Assembly: GCA_032871835.1 (NCBI GenBank)
Contig: CM065299.1
Coordinates: 27,855,074-27,919,073, forward strand
Reading direction: 5' to 3'
DNA: 64,000 nt
Source: Dipteronia dyeriana
Taxonomy: Eukaryota; Streptophyta; Magnoliopsida; Sapindales; Sapindaceae
Under the pieces are notes generated by a model. That model ran no database searches. It was given only the letters and a program-made list of their open reading frames with translations, and was not told where the DNA came from. The position numbers were made by a program, and so were the translations under genes. Shown here one piece after another: positions 45,813 to 58,404 of the stretch (positions are counted from its first letter, which is position 1; each line of letters begins with the position of its first letter).

Positions 45813-46134
45813 TCTCTCACTATTAAAAAGCTTGAGGGTAGGTTAAAGTAGGATGACAATAGGGTGGATCATGTGTATTGATTGCTTGAGGGTGTACGTT
45901 ATACCAACTAGTGAAAGATAGTGTTGTCGGTGGTTGTCGAATCAATATGTGGGTGTTTTCTCAAGTTGTGAGGTTTTACTAGGTTAAAAAAAAAATCATT
46001 GTGTTGATTTTTTCATTTATTGAATTCATTTACTTTACATTGTAGTTGTTACTCTAAATTGCTATATTTGTTATACTTGTTACTACTAACCATCTTGTAA
46101 ATCTTTCTGGTGTTTGTTTTCAAAAGTTCCAACA
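45813..46134 (-). repeat. Probable 3' LTR fragment of the host copia element
   Basis: On the minus strand the sequence from 46134 begins TGTTGGAACTTTTG. It directly follows a polypurine tract (CCAACTTGGGGGGGTGGGGT at about 46161-46142), the arrangement expected at the start of a 3' LTR. Its other end was not identified, and no partner was found near 57400. Confidence 0.5.
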
Positions 46135-46139
46135 TATTC

Positions 46140-49092
46140 ATACCCCACCCCCCCAAGTTGGAAGATATCCATCTTAGAAAATTTCACTAACTATATATGT
46201 TTTTTTTTGCATGAAGAACTGAATTACCAACCAAAGCTATTATACTAAGTTATCATACCATACTGTTGGTGGTCTAGATCTGGTGACTAGTAACTCATTT
46301 AACAGTGACTGTAACCAAGTTATTTCAGTAACCACTGTTTCCAAACTTCTGTATTCTGCTTATTTAGATGAACTTGATATATTATGTTGTTTCTTAGCAC
46401 TCCAGGTGATTATATTTGGCCCAAGAAACACATAATATTATGCTGTTGACTTTGTATCATCAAGATTTGTTACCCAATCGATATCTGAAAAACCAGTCAA
46501 ATTCAAGCTTCTACTTGAAGATTTATCTCTAGTGAAATGAAGACCATCCTTGGTCGTCCCTTTCAAATATCTCAATATTCTCTTAACATCTTTCTAATGC
46601 TTATCAAGAGGAGATTGCATGAACTGACATACCTTGTTCACTGTACAGGCAATATTAGGTCTTGTTATTGTCACATACTGCAATCCTCCAACAATGCTTA
46701 TATAATTTGTGACTTTATCAACATGATTTCCTCTATGTACTGAGAGTTGGTTGCTAGCACAAGTAATCATAGGAGAAGGAAATGGCATAGCAGTCTCCAT
46801 ACTTGCCTTTTAAAGCAAATCTATAAAATATTTTATTGAGATAAATGAATACCTTCAGTTGTGTGTTGGTCTTCGATCCCAAGAAAGTAGTGTAACCAAC
46901 ACACAAATTGATTAATCTCTTGACAATGATATCATCGACATAACCAATATAAATATTAAACTTTTTCTGTAGCCTTGTAAAATAGAGAATTGTTTGCTCT
47001 TGATTTAGAAAACTGAAGATAAACCAAGGCTTGTTTAAATTTAACAAACCAGGCCCTACATGCATATTTTAAACCATACAGTGCCTTATGCAACTTGCAT
47101 ACAAGTTGAGGATTTTCATTTTCAAAACCAAGAGGCGAGCTCATGTAGATATATCTTCCTTAAATTCCCCATTGAGGAAGACATTGTTGACATCAAGTTG
47201 CCAACTTCCACCCTGTTTCCATTGCAATATAGAGAACTATTGTAATAGTGGTAGACTTTACCATGCGACTGAAGGTTTCATTAAAATCGAAGCCAACAAC
47301 TTGATTGAATCCTTTCGCTACTAAACGTGTCTTGTACTTCAATAGAGAGCTATATGAATTCCTTTTGACCTTGAACACCCATTTGCAGCCAATAACTTTC
47401 CTTTCATATGGAGGAACAACAAGACTCCATATTTTGTTTCTTTTCAAAGCTTCAAACTCCTATGTCATTGCAACAAACCAATTAGAACGTGTCAAAGTTG
47501 CATGTACTGAAGCTGGTTTTGCATCTTCAAACTCAGCAAGCCAAGCATTTGGTTTGTAAACACCATTCTTTTCTGTAGTGACCATAGGATGTATATAAAA
47601 ATTGCTAGTGGGTGATGAACAAGTTTGAATTTGTGCAAATATTGGTAAATGTCTATAGTCACTATTAAATTTTGATTTGACCATAGAATTGCAAAATAGG
47701 TTGTGATAAAGTTGCTTGAGCTGGACAATCAACATCTACTGGTCTAGAGCTATCATAAGAACCATTATGAAAATAAAGATGTAATAACATGTGGGAATAG
47801 TTATGGATTAAAAGGTGCTAACATTGAAGAGAGACTACCTTAAATTCTGTTGCAAAGGGAAATTTATGTTCATCAAAGACAACATGCCTTGCAATAAAAT
47901 TCTCTCTTCTGAGTTCAAACATTTGTATCCTTTATATTAACCATTGTAACCTATGAAGGTGCATGTTGAACTCCTATATTACAACTTGTTATTGTTGTAT
48001 GGTCTGAGATAAAGATATCATAAGCATCCAAATATATTAAAAAACTTATAATCAGGTTTTGCATGATAAAGAACCTTAAAAGAAACGATATTTCCAAGAA
48101 CTAGTGAAGGTAATTGATTGATGAGAAACATAACAGTGAGGAAAGCTTCATCCAAATACTTTAAAGGCTAGATGCATGTGATAGTAAGCCTTAGTCCTTT
48201 CTTAACTATCTGTCTATGATTTCTTTTAACTAAACCATTTTGTTCATGGGTATAGTGACAACTATGTCTAAACAATATTCCACAAGATTTCAAGTAAGGT
48301 GTTAATGCAAGGAATTCTTTACCACAAGCTGTCTGCAACACTTTAATCTTGCTTGACAGTTGCAACTCAACTTTGTTTTTAAAATTCAAAATTGCTTGAA
48401 AAACCTCATATTTAGTTTTTAACAAAGTAATCCAGGTGTTTATATAGTATACATCAACAAAGCTAACATAATATTTAAATCCATTTGAAGAGAGTAAAGG
48501 GGTTGGGTCCCAAACATTTGCCATAACTAATTCAATATGTGTATGCTAAACTGTGTTGGAAGAATGAAAATGCTGTTTATGTGACTTACTCAATTGTAAA
48601 GCATCACAGATCGAAACAACGTTCTTAAAACTAAAAGAAATGCCATTTTTATTCAAAATCATTTGTACAATTACATGAGGTGTCCCAACATTTTATGCCG
48701 TGTATGCAAGCTAGAATCAACATCTCTAATTGCTGTATTTATAGAAGTAAAGACATATTTATTTATTTGAAAGGGGAAAACAATATCATTTACACCTTTT
48801 GTAGGAGAGTATAATTGTGAAGCAAAATGAGTAAGCCAAGAGTGTATGTTTGATGACTTTGAAATTTGGACAAACTTGATGAATGGAGTTGCTAGTAACA
48901 AGCCGTTTCTAATGATACCTTGAAGAATAACCCTCTTTGAAGTTTGATCCTTCACAAGACAAAAAAGAGGATTAAACTCTAGAAACACATTGTTATCTAT
49001 AACAAACTTAGATACACTATGCAAATTGTTTTTGATATGTGAAATATGTAAAATATTTTTGAAATGAAAAGTGTGTTTATCAAAAGCAAAAG
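46140..49092 (-). pseudogene. Host Ty1/copia pol remnant, interrupted by a younger element
   Basis: From right to left, the protease-integrase linker is at 49024-48671 ('LHSVSKFVIDNNVFLEFN', 'RVILQGIIRNGLL'). The integrase core is at 48524-48168 ('VDVYYINTWITLLKTKYEVF', 'HSCHYTHEQNGLVKRNHRQI'). RT lies at 47447-46760 ('GCKWVFKVKRNSYSSLLKYK', 'SSPLGFENENPQLVCKLHKA', YVDDIIV), and RNase H with 'YISIVGGLQYVTITRPNIA' at 46800-46590. A polypurine tract follows. Many stops and frameshifts occur. The 5' part of this element continues at 56572, beyond the inserted element. The enzymes would reverse-transcribe and integrate copia RNA. Confidence 0.87.
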
Positions 49093-51328
49093 TGAAAATT
49101 ACCCTGAAAGTGTGTGTTTAATAACCTAGAGAGAGAGGGGAGGGGAGGGGAGGGGAGGGGGGGGGGGGGGGTGTGGGGGACTAGGTTTTAATCAAATCAA
49201 TTACCATTTTTTTTTATTAGTCAATATTCAATATTCACACAATAAAATAAACATAAAACATTAAGTGTAAAAATACGAAAACATAAACAACACAAGAAGT
49301 ATACGTGGAAAACCCTCAAAACGGGTAAAAAACCACGGGCTATTAAGTGCGTCACACTCGATCACAGAAATCCACTATATGAGCAAAGGTTACACCCTCA
49401 AGTGATTCTCGGACTCTCACGCTCGACAACCTCAGGCTATGGACACCGCCACTCACCACTCTTGGTTCAGTCCTTAGTGATATCCCCTGATACACTACTC
49501 TTGGCGTGAACGCCTCCTACTCTACCCCATTGGGCCTTTTACAGTGGCGCCCGACCAATTGCTTGTCAACCCTTCCTTTGGTAGCAAAACTTGAATTGCT
49601 TGTGCACTACACACCGGTAGCCACAAGACTTAATTCTCAATGAAGAGATCAACAACCTATGTGAATATGTAAAAATATTCTAAATGCAAATAATGTTAGG
49701 CAACACTAAATGCTTATCTAGGAATTAAAGAATGTCATTAAGTGCAATTCCTAGATATCAATATCTAAATGAATGCTCATAAAGAATTAACTAGATATGT
49801 ATATGACATATTACAATCTAGTTATCAAACAAAGTCATTTCAACATATGTTGTCATTAAGCATGACATGGTCATTAATGCAATCATCAAAATGCAATCAA
49901 TATAACCTAATCAATATCTAAATACAAAGCATAGAGATTTAGCTAGAAGGGTAAAATCGTCATAAATGCTAGCTATCACAATACAAACCCCAAACATGTC
50001 ATAACTTCAATGAATATGCAATTAATATGAAGAAATGCTAATCTAAGCAATAAATGACATGACTTGGTAAGTTAGAACAATAAATGAACAACAATGGTGA
50101 TTCTACTTACCTATCAATGAAAACCCATGCTTTAAAAGATGCTTGAAATGCAAGATGAAGATGAGTTTTAGGTTTGGAGAGTCAAACACAAAGCTTGAAG
50201 CTTTTTCTCTCTAAAAATGTGTTCTTGGAGCTCTCTCTCTCTGTAGGAGTCAATTTCTCTCTCCTGGGGATTTAATTTCAGAGCTCTAGGTCTGATTTGG
50301 GAAGAAGATGATATATATAAGGTGTAAAAACGAGTTGTACAAGAAAAAAACGTTTTTGCCCAAATCAGATTTTTCGTTAGAGGTTTCGCCTCTTGAGGGG
50401 GAGAAGAACTTGGAAATGAAAAAGGCTACCGGGATTTTCGCTACTTGTTTCGCACCCGTAGGGGGCGAAAAGTCATGGAGCGAAATCCTTTCTCAGCACC
50501 TTGAAATTCAAGCGGATCAAAACTTGACCAAATGAATTCGAAACCATTCGTATAATATACCGTTGGAAAGGTATGGAAGTATAATTTCTACTCTAATTTA
50601 CAAAACATGATTTGGATATCTATAGAAAGAGGTATGGTCATTTTAGTGACCAAAGGTTAGAAACGGATACCGGCAGAGTTTCCCCATTTTTATGGTTACT
50701 TTAGAGATTTCAAAACCAATCCAAACGGTCATGAAATATTACGAATAATATACCATTGGAAAGGTATGGGTGTCTTGTTTGTACAGAAATTTTCAAAACT
50801 CATTTTAAATCAATGTATAAAAAGTTATGGTAATAAGACCGTACAAAGGTCAGTTTTAAAAAAACACTTAAATCATTGAAAACCATTCTTTAAAAACTAG
50901 ACATATTACTCCAAATAACCAAAACAAGAGAAGAATGAGACCTTCTCAAATGGTCACTCAACGCGCTAAAACAAGCACACCATTGTGGATGCACGGACTT
51001 ATCTGATCAAACAACGAAATACGAATTAAACACACAACAAACACACTTAGAACTAAGAATGAAATGCATGATGACACATGCAACAACTCAAACACATGTA
51101 AGTGTGTGTGTACAATAATAAATGCATGTCAATGTAAATGCATATATACGAAATGTGAGTGTGTGAGACTAAATCTCTTCAATGAGAAATAAGCACAAGT
51201 GAACTACCTCTTGAAGCTCACCGGGATCTTGGACGCTTGCCATCAAAAGCCTAAGCTACCCATTACACATTGAATCCCCAATGTGATTTGTCATGAAATA
51301 AGTCAGTCATAAAATTGAGGTTCTTACA
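49093..51328 (-). repeat. 3' LTR of the gag-only copia element
   Basis: On the plus strand it starts TGAAAATTACCCTG and ends GGTTCTTACA. A run of G4A blocks and a long G tract occupies 49137-49179. It differs from the partner LTR by scattered substitutions and short indels. Confidence 0.92.
49137..49179 (+). repeat. G-rich tract with G-quadruplex potential (left LTR)
   Basis: Five GGGGA blocks run into about fifteen G and then TGTGGGGG. The matching place in the other LTR (54366-54386) is an uninterrupted run of about 20 G. Confidence 0.9.
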
Positions 51329-51344
51329 ATCTCTCCCTTTGGCT

Positions 51345-52718
51345 ATTTCATGACAAAATCACCACTCACAAAGCAATCCTTACAATACAATAAAAAATCT
51401 AGCTATTGTCCACGATAATCTATTCTACGTTACAAAAAAGAGATACATAATATTCTAAGTCTTCAAGGTCTTCAATCTCTTCGTAGATCATCATACCTAC
51501 ACACAATAGCAAGAAAGCACTTTCCAAGAACAAATGCATGTGAGGTGAACAAACATAAAAAGCAATTGCACTCAATAATGCAATATAAACAAATGCATGT
51601 GCAATGATCCCGCTAAATGGGTTACTCTCTCTCACATCATATCTCCTCAAAGCATAACCAATGCTCCCCCTATATCTCTCAAGACTTTTCCCCCTTTTTG
51701 TCATGAGATAGGCGAAGGAGCTCCCTATATCGGGTTGCTTTAGTAAAGAGAGCTATTAGCACAATTACAATGCATAATCATATAAACGAACTTTATGCAA
51801 CATAAGTAATATAGAGAGATTCAAGGAGTTTGATTTAAATAAAAATGTGTGACAAGGATGCTTTGCAAGCAAGACATGTTGCATTCAAATCTAAAACAAA
51901 TGGTATTTGGAAAAACAAACATCAAAAGAGTTTCCAAAAGAATTCAAACCAATTTGTACCCTTTTGTCAAAAGGAAACAAGATATAGTTTCAAAAAGTTT
52001 GAAAATAAAGCAACTATATGAATCCTTAAAGGCAAATCAAGAGACGAACGACTATTGCACCTTTTTGATTTTTCTGGATAATTATCTGTATGATAGTAGT
52101 CTTGTTTCACCATTAAGAAAATAGAGAAGACTAATTTGGATATAAAATCCTTACTAATTGCATGGATACAAGATCCTTATTAATTAGTCCTCTCATTTAC
52201 ACTCACATGCATTTGCATTAAAACAATCAAACTCAATTCATGCATATCATTTTAAAGGATGTCATTAAAAGCAAGTTCACATGTCATGGAGATAAATTAT
52301 AGGTCATTCAAATGTACTTTCCCAATTAAATCTTCTAGTTCAAAAATGCATGTTTGAACATAAATATGACATGGATTGCAAACAAAGCAACGATGCACAC
52401 TTATTAAAAAAAACATATAAGCATATATGTGAAACCAATAATCTCAAGCAATTAACAAAATAGCATAAAATTAATCAACTTTTTGCACATAACAAATCAT
52501 GCAAGTTCGCTCTCTTTGTTTGAGCTCCCCAAATGGGGTCAAATCCAATCAAGTCAATGAGAGGCATGCGCCCCTATAGATCTACCAAGTCCATTAGACC
52601 TAGTTGAGTCTATGGGTGATATGTTAGCACAATAGCATGCATGTTTATCCTTTTTAATCCAAATCCACCTAGGTGATATATTTTCATTCCTAGTGGTCAT
52701 AGACATGTTTCTAGATTT
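51345..52718 (-). other. Non-coding 3' interior of the gag-only copia
   Basis: Between the gag end and the polypurine tract I see no coding sequence. This is where protease, integrase and RT of a full copia element would be, so they have been deleted. The DNA is AT-rich without obvious repeats. Confidence 0.65.
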
Positions 52719-54201
52719 TCAAGGATCAATTACTCTAGATTTCCTAGACACATGCATATTGGCCCATTTAAGCCTATTCATCTTTATCATGCTCTCAACC
52801 CTACATTTCTTAATATACTTATAGCAATTTAGCCTAACATGCTCATCAACACTGTAAAAATGACAAGTACGTATAAAATTAAGAGTCATACCATATTTTT
52901 GTGCGGTCATTTGAGACTTGTCATGCATTTGATGTCGCCTTTGGTAATGAGCCGGTTCTCTTCTTCTTTGTTGTTGAACCAGATTGCCATGCTTCCTTGG
53001 TTGAGTTTGCTTGGATTGCCTCCTTGTTTGAGCAAAGGTTGGAGGAGGAGATCTTGGTTGTTGAGAATTAGCTCCATTCTTCATTAGCATCTTCACTTGG
53101 CTATTCTTGGATGAATCTCCAAGATCAATCTTCCTCCTAAGATGTTGTGAAGGTGAAGCTTTCCTTTTGCCTTAAGCTTGAGGTTGTTTGACCTTGACCT
53201 TCTTCAATTCTTTAAGGAAACTCATCTCTTTATCCTTGATAATCTTCAAGGAATTGTCTTTGTTGGCAAGTTCATCCTTCATTGCCTTCATCCTTTAATG
53301 GCAATCTTCAATCTCTTTCTTATATTTTGACACTTCAACCATGTCCATCTTCAAGGAGTCATCTAACATGGTCCTTAGTTGAAGGTTTTCCTTCTTTAAC
53401 TTCTTGATTTCTTCATTTTTCTTCTTCAAGGACCTTTGAAGACTTTTAATGAATTCTTCATAACCAAACCCTTCATCACTCAAGTTCTTGGAGCTTGAAC
53501 TTTCTTTATCGAAGCTTCTACCACTTGTAATCTCGTACCACTTGTGCTCTCGTGGCAATCATCATCTAAGCTAGCTTCTTCAATGTCGACCTTGAGTGAT
53601 GGATGTCTTGTGGCCGCTTAGCGTTGTCATCATGTAAAGTGTACAAGGCTATGGGATTCCTTTCACATCCATCGGAATCCGAAGAGCTTTCTTCACTTTC
53701 ACTACAAGAATGGGTCTTTGATTTTCCTCTTTGACTCTTGCTCTTTGAGTTTCCATAATCCGTGGAGATGTGTCCATAGCCGCCACAATTAAAACATTGA
53801 AGCTTGATCTTTGAGGTACCTAAATTTTTATCTTCTTCTTCCATGGTACCTTCGTGGATAACTCTTAGAATCTCCCAAGCTTCTCGAACATCTCGAGTGG
53901 TTTGGATGAGTTTTGCTTGACTCTCACCCACTGCACAATATAAGGCACGAAGGCCCTTTGAGTTCCACTCGGTAGCCTCGAGTTCGTCATTTGTTCATTT
54001 GGACTTGGGCTTAGGCATAGAAGCCCCAATCTCTTATGTCTCCATAGGAGGTAAGTATCCGTCTTCTACATACATCCATACATGCTCATCAAGGTCACAC
54101 AAAAAGACTTCCATCCTTACTTTCCAAGAGGAGTAGTTATCCTTGGTGAGCATTGGTGGTTCAGAGATCAAAACACCCTCTAGTCTCTCAAAATCACTCA
54201 T
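52719..54201 (-). pseudogene. Copia gag with two CCHC regions and a coiled coil, decayed
   Basis: The start ATG (54201-54199) opens 'MSDFERLEGVLISEPPMLTK' and 'NYSSWKVRMEVFLCDLDEHV', a typical copia gag N-terminus. 53931-53566 continues with 'TTRDVREAWEILRVIHEGT' and a first knuckle CFNCGGYGHISTDY, whose last Cys is Tyr. A Ser/Asp-rich stretch follows. 53558-53295 is a coiled coil ('SLKKKNEEIKKLKKENLQLR'). 53096-52719 has a second knuckle-like CHFYSVDEHVRLNC, missing one Cys, followed by a basic tail. The pieces lie in different frames. The coiled coil plus second knuckle parallels the module at 8873-9796. Confidence 0.82.
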
Positions 54202-54303
54202 GGTGTTTTGGGTTATATGAATGCAAATGTAATGCAACAAACAAATGCAAACAAATGCAAGACACACAAACAAGAGCTTGGATCCCCTAAGTATGTCTAG
54301 GCA

Positions 54304-54318
54304 CCTCTTCTGATACCA
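54304..54318 (-). other. Primer-binding site, initiator tRNA-Met type
   Basis: TGGTATCAGAAGAGG on the minus strand, two bases from the LTR end, is the canonical copia primer site. Confidence 0.85.
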
Positions 54319-54320
54319 AT

Positions 54321-56346
54321 TGAAAATTACCCTGAAAGTGTGTGTCTAATAACCTAGAGAGAGAGGAGGGGGGGGGGGGGGGGGGGACTAGGTTTTAATC
54401 AAGTCAATTACCTATTTTTCTTGATTAGTCAATATTCAATATTCACCCAATAAAATAAACATAAAACATCAAGTGTAAAAATACGAAAATATAAACAACA
54501 CAAGATGTATACGTGGAAAACCCTCCAAACGGGTAAAAACCAACGGCTGTTAAATACGTCACACTCGATCGTAGAAATCCACTATATAAGCAAAGGTTAC
54601 ACCCTCAAGTGATTCTTGGACTCTCACGCTTGACAACCTCAGGCTATGGATACCGCCACTCACCACTCTTGGTTCAGTCCTTAGTGATATCCCCTGATAC
54701 ACTACTCTTGGCGTGAACGCTTCCTACTCTACCCCCTTGGGCCTTTTACAGTGGCACCCGATCAATTGCTTGCCAACCCTTCCTTTGGTAGCAAGACTTG
54801 AATTGTTTGTGCACTACACACCGGTAGCCATAAGACTTAATTCTCAATGAAGAGATCAACAACCTATGTAAATATGTAAAAATATTCTAAATGCAAATAA
54901 CGCTAAGCAACACTAAATGTTTATCTCGGAATTAAAGAATGTCATTAAGTGGAATTCCTAGATATCAATGTCTAAATGAATGCTCATAAAGACTTAATTA
55001 GATATGGATATGAAATATTACAATCTAGTTATCAAACAAAGCCATTTCAACATATGTTGTCATTAAGTATGGCATGGTCATTAATGCAATCATCAAAATG
55101 CAATCAATATGACCTAATCAATATCTAAATGTAAAGCATAAAGATTTAGCTAGAAGGGTAAAATCATCCTAATTGATAGCTATCACAATACAAACCCCAA
55201 ACATGTCATAACTTACAATGAATATGCAATTAATATGAAGAAATGCTAATTTAAGCAATAAATGACATGACTTGGTAAACTAGAACAATAAATGAACAAC
55301 AATGGTGGTTCTACTTACCAATCAATGAAAACCCATGCTTTAAAAGATGCTTGAAATGCAAGATGAAAATGGGTTTGAGGTTTGGAGAGTCAAACATAAA
55401 GCTTGAAGCTTTCTCTCTCTAAAAATGTGTTCTTGGAGCTCTCTCTCTCTAGGAGTCAATTTCTCTCTCTTTGAGATTTAATTTCAGAGCTCTAGGTCTG
55501 ATTTAGGAAGAAGATGATATATACAAAATGTAAAAACGAGTTGCACAAGAAAAAAACATTTTTGCCCAAATCAGATTTTTCGCTAGAGGTTTCGCCCCTT
55601 GAGGGGGCGAAGAGCTTGGAAGCAAAAAATGCTACCGGGATTTTCGCTACTTGTTTCGCACCCGTAGGGGGCGAAAAGTCATAGAGCGAAATCCTTTCTC
55701 AACACTCCACCTTGAAATTCAAGCGGATCAAAACATGACCAAATAACTTCGAAACCATTAGTATAATATACCGTTGGAAATGTATGAAAGTATAATCTCT
55801 ACTCCAATTTACAAAACATGATTTGGATATCTGTAGAAAGTGGTATGGTCATTTTAGTGACCAAAGGTCAGAAACGGATAACAACAGAGTTCCCCCGTTT
55901 TATGGTTACTTTGAAGATTTTAAAACCAATCCAAACGGTCATGAAATATTACGAATAATATACCGTTGGAAATGTATGGGTGTCTAGTTTGTACAAAAAT
56001 TTTCAAAAATTATTTTAAATCAATGTATAAAAAGTTATGGTAATAAGACCGTACAAATATCAGTTTTGAAAAACACTTAAATCATTGAAAACCATTCTTT
56101 ATAAACTAGACACATTACTTCAACTAACCAAACTAAGAGAAAAACGAGACCTTCTCAAATGGCCACTCAACGCGCTAAAACAAGCACACTGTCGTGCACG
56201 TGCGGACGTATCCGATCAAACAACGGAATACGAATTAAACACACAACAAACACACTTAGAACTAAGAATGAAATGCATGATGACACATGCAACAACTCAA
56301 ACACATGTAAGTGTGTGTGTATAGTAACAAATGCATGTCAATGTAA

Positions 56347-56391
<45 letters not shown>

Positions 56392-56566
56392 GTGAGTGTG
56401 TGCAACTAAATCTGTTCAGTGAGAAATAAGCACAAGTGAACTACCTCTTGAAGCTCACCGGGATCTTGGACGCTTGCCATCAAAAGCCTAAGCTACCCCA
56501 TTACACATTGAATCCCCAATGTGATTTGTCATGAAATATGTCAATCATAAACTTGAGGTTCTTAAA
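54321..56566 (-). repeat. 5' LTR of the gag-only copia element
   Basis: This is a direct repeat of 49093-51328. Its last bases are CTTAAA where the other copy has CTTACA. It contains an (AT)n microsatellite (about 56349-56386) that the partner lacks, and a 20-G run at 54366-54386. Confidence 0.92.
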
Positions 56567-56571
56567 AAAAG

Positions 56572-57385
56572 TGTTAGAACCAGTTGAAGATATATGCAAA
56601 CCTATTCCGTTTCCTATGAAAATCTTCTATTTTCCCTGATATTCTGCCTTGTTCATCAGATTTTGTCCATTTGGAGTGCAACGATATGTACCATAAGGCA
56701 TCATCAACAATTTCTGGTGTAGCTATCATGGCTAACACCTGACCAAAGTTTGTTGTCACCCGATCAAAATTTGCATTGCTACCATTTCCATTGTTTTGCC
56801 CATGATTCTATAGTTGAAATGTCTGATCAAAACAATAATAGCATCTGTTTGCTGCATGTCCTATTATAAAACAAATTTGTTACTACGATCTCTCATTGTT
56901 GTTATTTATACCTCTTCATCTGCCTCTTCTTCCACCAGCAATTTTTTTTTTTTATTATTTTGATTTCCAAAACTTCCACAATTGTTAAAGTTCTGAGTAG
57001 AATTTTGTGAGTTTTCTCTTCCAAAATCTGACAATTGCCATAACTATTTCCTTTGTTATTGAAAACCATATTAACACTCAAGGTTTCTAGTGTTGTATGC
57101 TGATCAATTAGTACTTCATGTATGAGCAAATAACAGTTATCTCGAGTAAGGAATAACTTCCTTGCATAGAAGTCACATGGATCATAAATTAATCATATTC
57201 TGAATCTAAACCTCCATGTATACACATAACTTTATCATTTTCACTCATACTATAACCGATAAAAGCTAGAGCATCAATTACATTTTCTTTTTTGTCAGGT
57301 TTTCAATCATTGAAGAAGATTCTTTCTTCAATGTTTGAAGCTGCAACTTAAGTTGCAATATGAGCATTCAAAGGTGAAAATTATT
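56572..57385 (-). pseudogene. Host copia gag remnant, 5' side of the insertion
   Basis: On the minus strand, about 57350-57200 gives 'VIDALAFIGYSMSENDKVMC' and 'HGGLDSEYD', the UBN2/gag_pre-type copia motif. 57129-56902 has 'LLIHEVLIDQHTTLETLSV'. 56759-56574 has 'MIATPEIVDDALWYISLHSK', the beginning of protease. It breaks exactly at the AAAAG duplication, and its continuation lies at 49092 leftwards. No LTR was found to its right, so the 5' end is truncated. Confidence 0.82.
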
Positions 57386-58404
57386 AATAAAAGTGGCAAG
57401 GAAACACAATCTCAAATTTCCCGCCAACTCCATCTTTCAATCACATGCGGTACTTCTTTGACCGTCTTCAGACATTTTCAGATCCGATTTATTTAATGCT
57501 ATTAATAAGTGGGGCTCCCATAAAAAAATTATTATCATTAACATAAAAAATAAATAAATAATTCGTCATTTACTAAATAAAACGTAATCCACCTAAATTA
57601 TAACAAAAAATATTTTCGTTGTTTTTGTTGTATTTATAGGGTAGTTTTTTCACACTTTGACAACTCAATTGAGTTTTGACTTTAAATTGAATGGATATTT
57701 TGTTTTTTTTTTTTAATTGAATTGTTCAATTGTGCCTGACTTTAAAAAAGAAAATAAATTAAAAAAACAAAGAAAGGAGAAAGATTGGGTCCTGATTTCA
57801 CAAAATAAAAAGAAAAAGATTGACGATATTTACACTCCTCAAAAATTATATATACACCCCAATTTAGTATATTTTTTAAAATCCAATATTACCTTTGAGT
57901 AAAATTACTTAAATGACTAAATAGCTTGTATTTACACTCCAATAATTATTAATCGGTTTTATATCAATCCTTTGAAAAAAAAAAGTTTCATATTAATTGT
58001 TTGATATGATAATAAAAACATTTCTATTATATCAGACCCTCAACTCTTTTTTAAATACTAATTTCAATTTCATTTAAGGAATACAAATTGATTGAGTTGA
58101 CCAACAATTTACTACTATAGTCTATAATTGAGTGAAACAAAAATCAATACAAACAATAAACTTTCTATTGTAAAAAAAAACCAATAAACTTTCTTAGGAA
58201 CAAAAGAATTGAGATACATTGTTGTGTATTGAGAGCTAGTAGTTTTTCAATTCAACGGAATTAACGAATTTTGAGCTTAAAAATTTTTAAAATTTTTATT
58301 TTATTTTTTTTAATGCAATGAGAAGAAATTTTTTTCAAACAATTTTTTTAGTAACATTAAATGCTTTTGCTAGAGTTATAATTTTTTTTAAAGAGAAATT
58401 ATTT
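57386..58404. other. AT-rich intergenic DNA
   Basis: No gene is seen. A TTTCCCGCC word occurs at 57418, but with no gene downstream. Poly-A/T runs abound. Confidence 0.6.

Larger units (their letters stand above)
49088..56571 (-). mobile_element. Gag-only Ty1/copia element nested in the host copia
   Basis: Direct repeats 49093-51328 and 54321-56566 (about 2.24 kb each) bound the element. AAAAG lies outside both ends (49088-49092 and 56567-56571), a 5-bp target duplication. A tRNA-iMet-type primer site (TGGTATCAGAAGAGG on the minus strand, 54318-54304) and a polypurine tract (AGCCAAAGGGAGAGAT, 51344-51329) fix the orientation. The 3-kb interior has gag only; no protease, integrase or RT was found. 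Long LTRs and the gag type suggest a SIRE/Tnt-like lineage. The intact target duplication and similar LTRs show that it is younger than its host. Confidence 0.92.

Noticed and set aside
57418..57426. TTTCCCGCC, an E2F-like word
   Set aside because: No gene start follows within 1 kb; a single short motif in transposon-rich DNA is not evidence.
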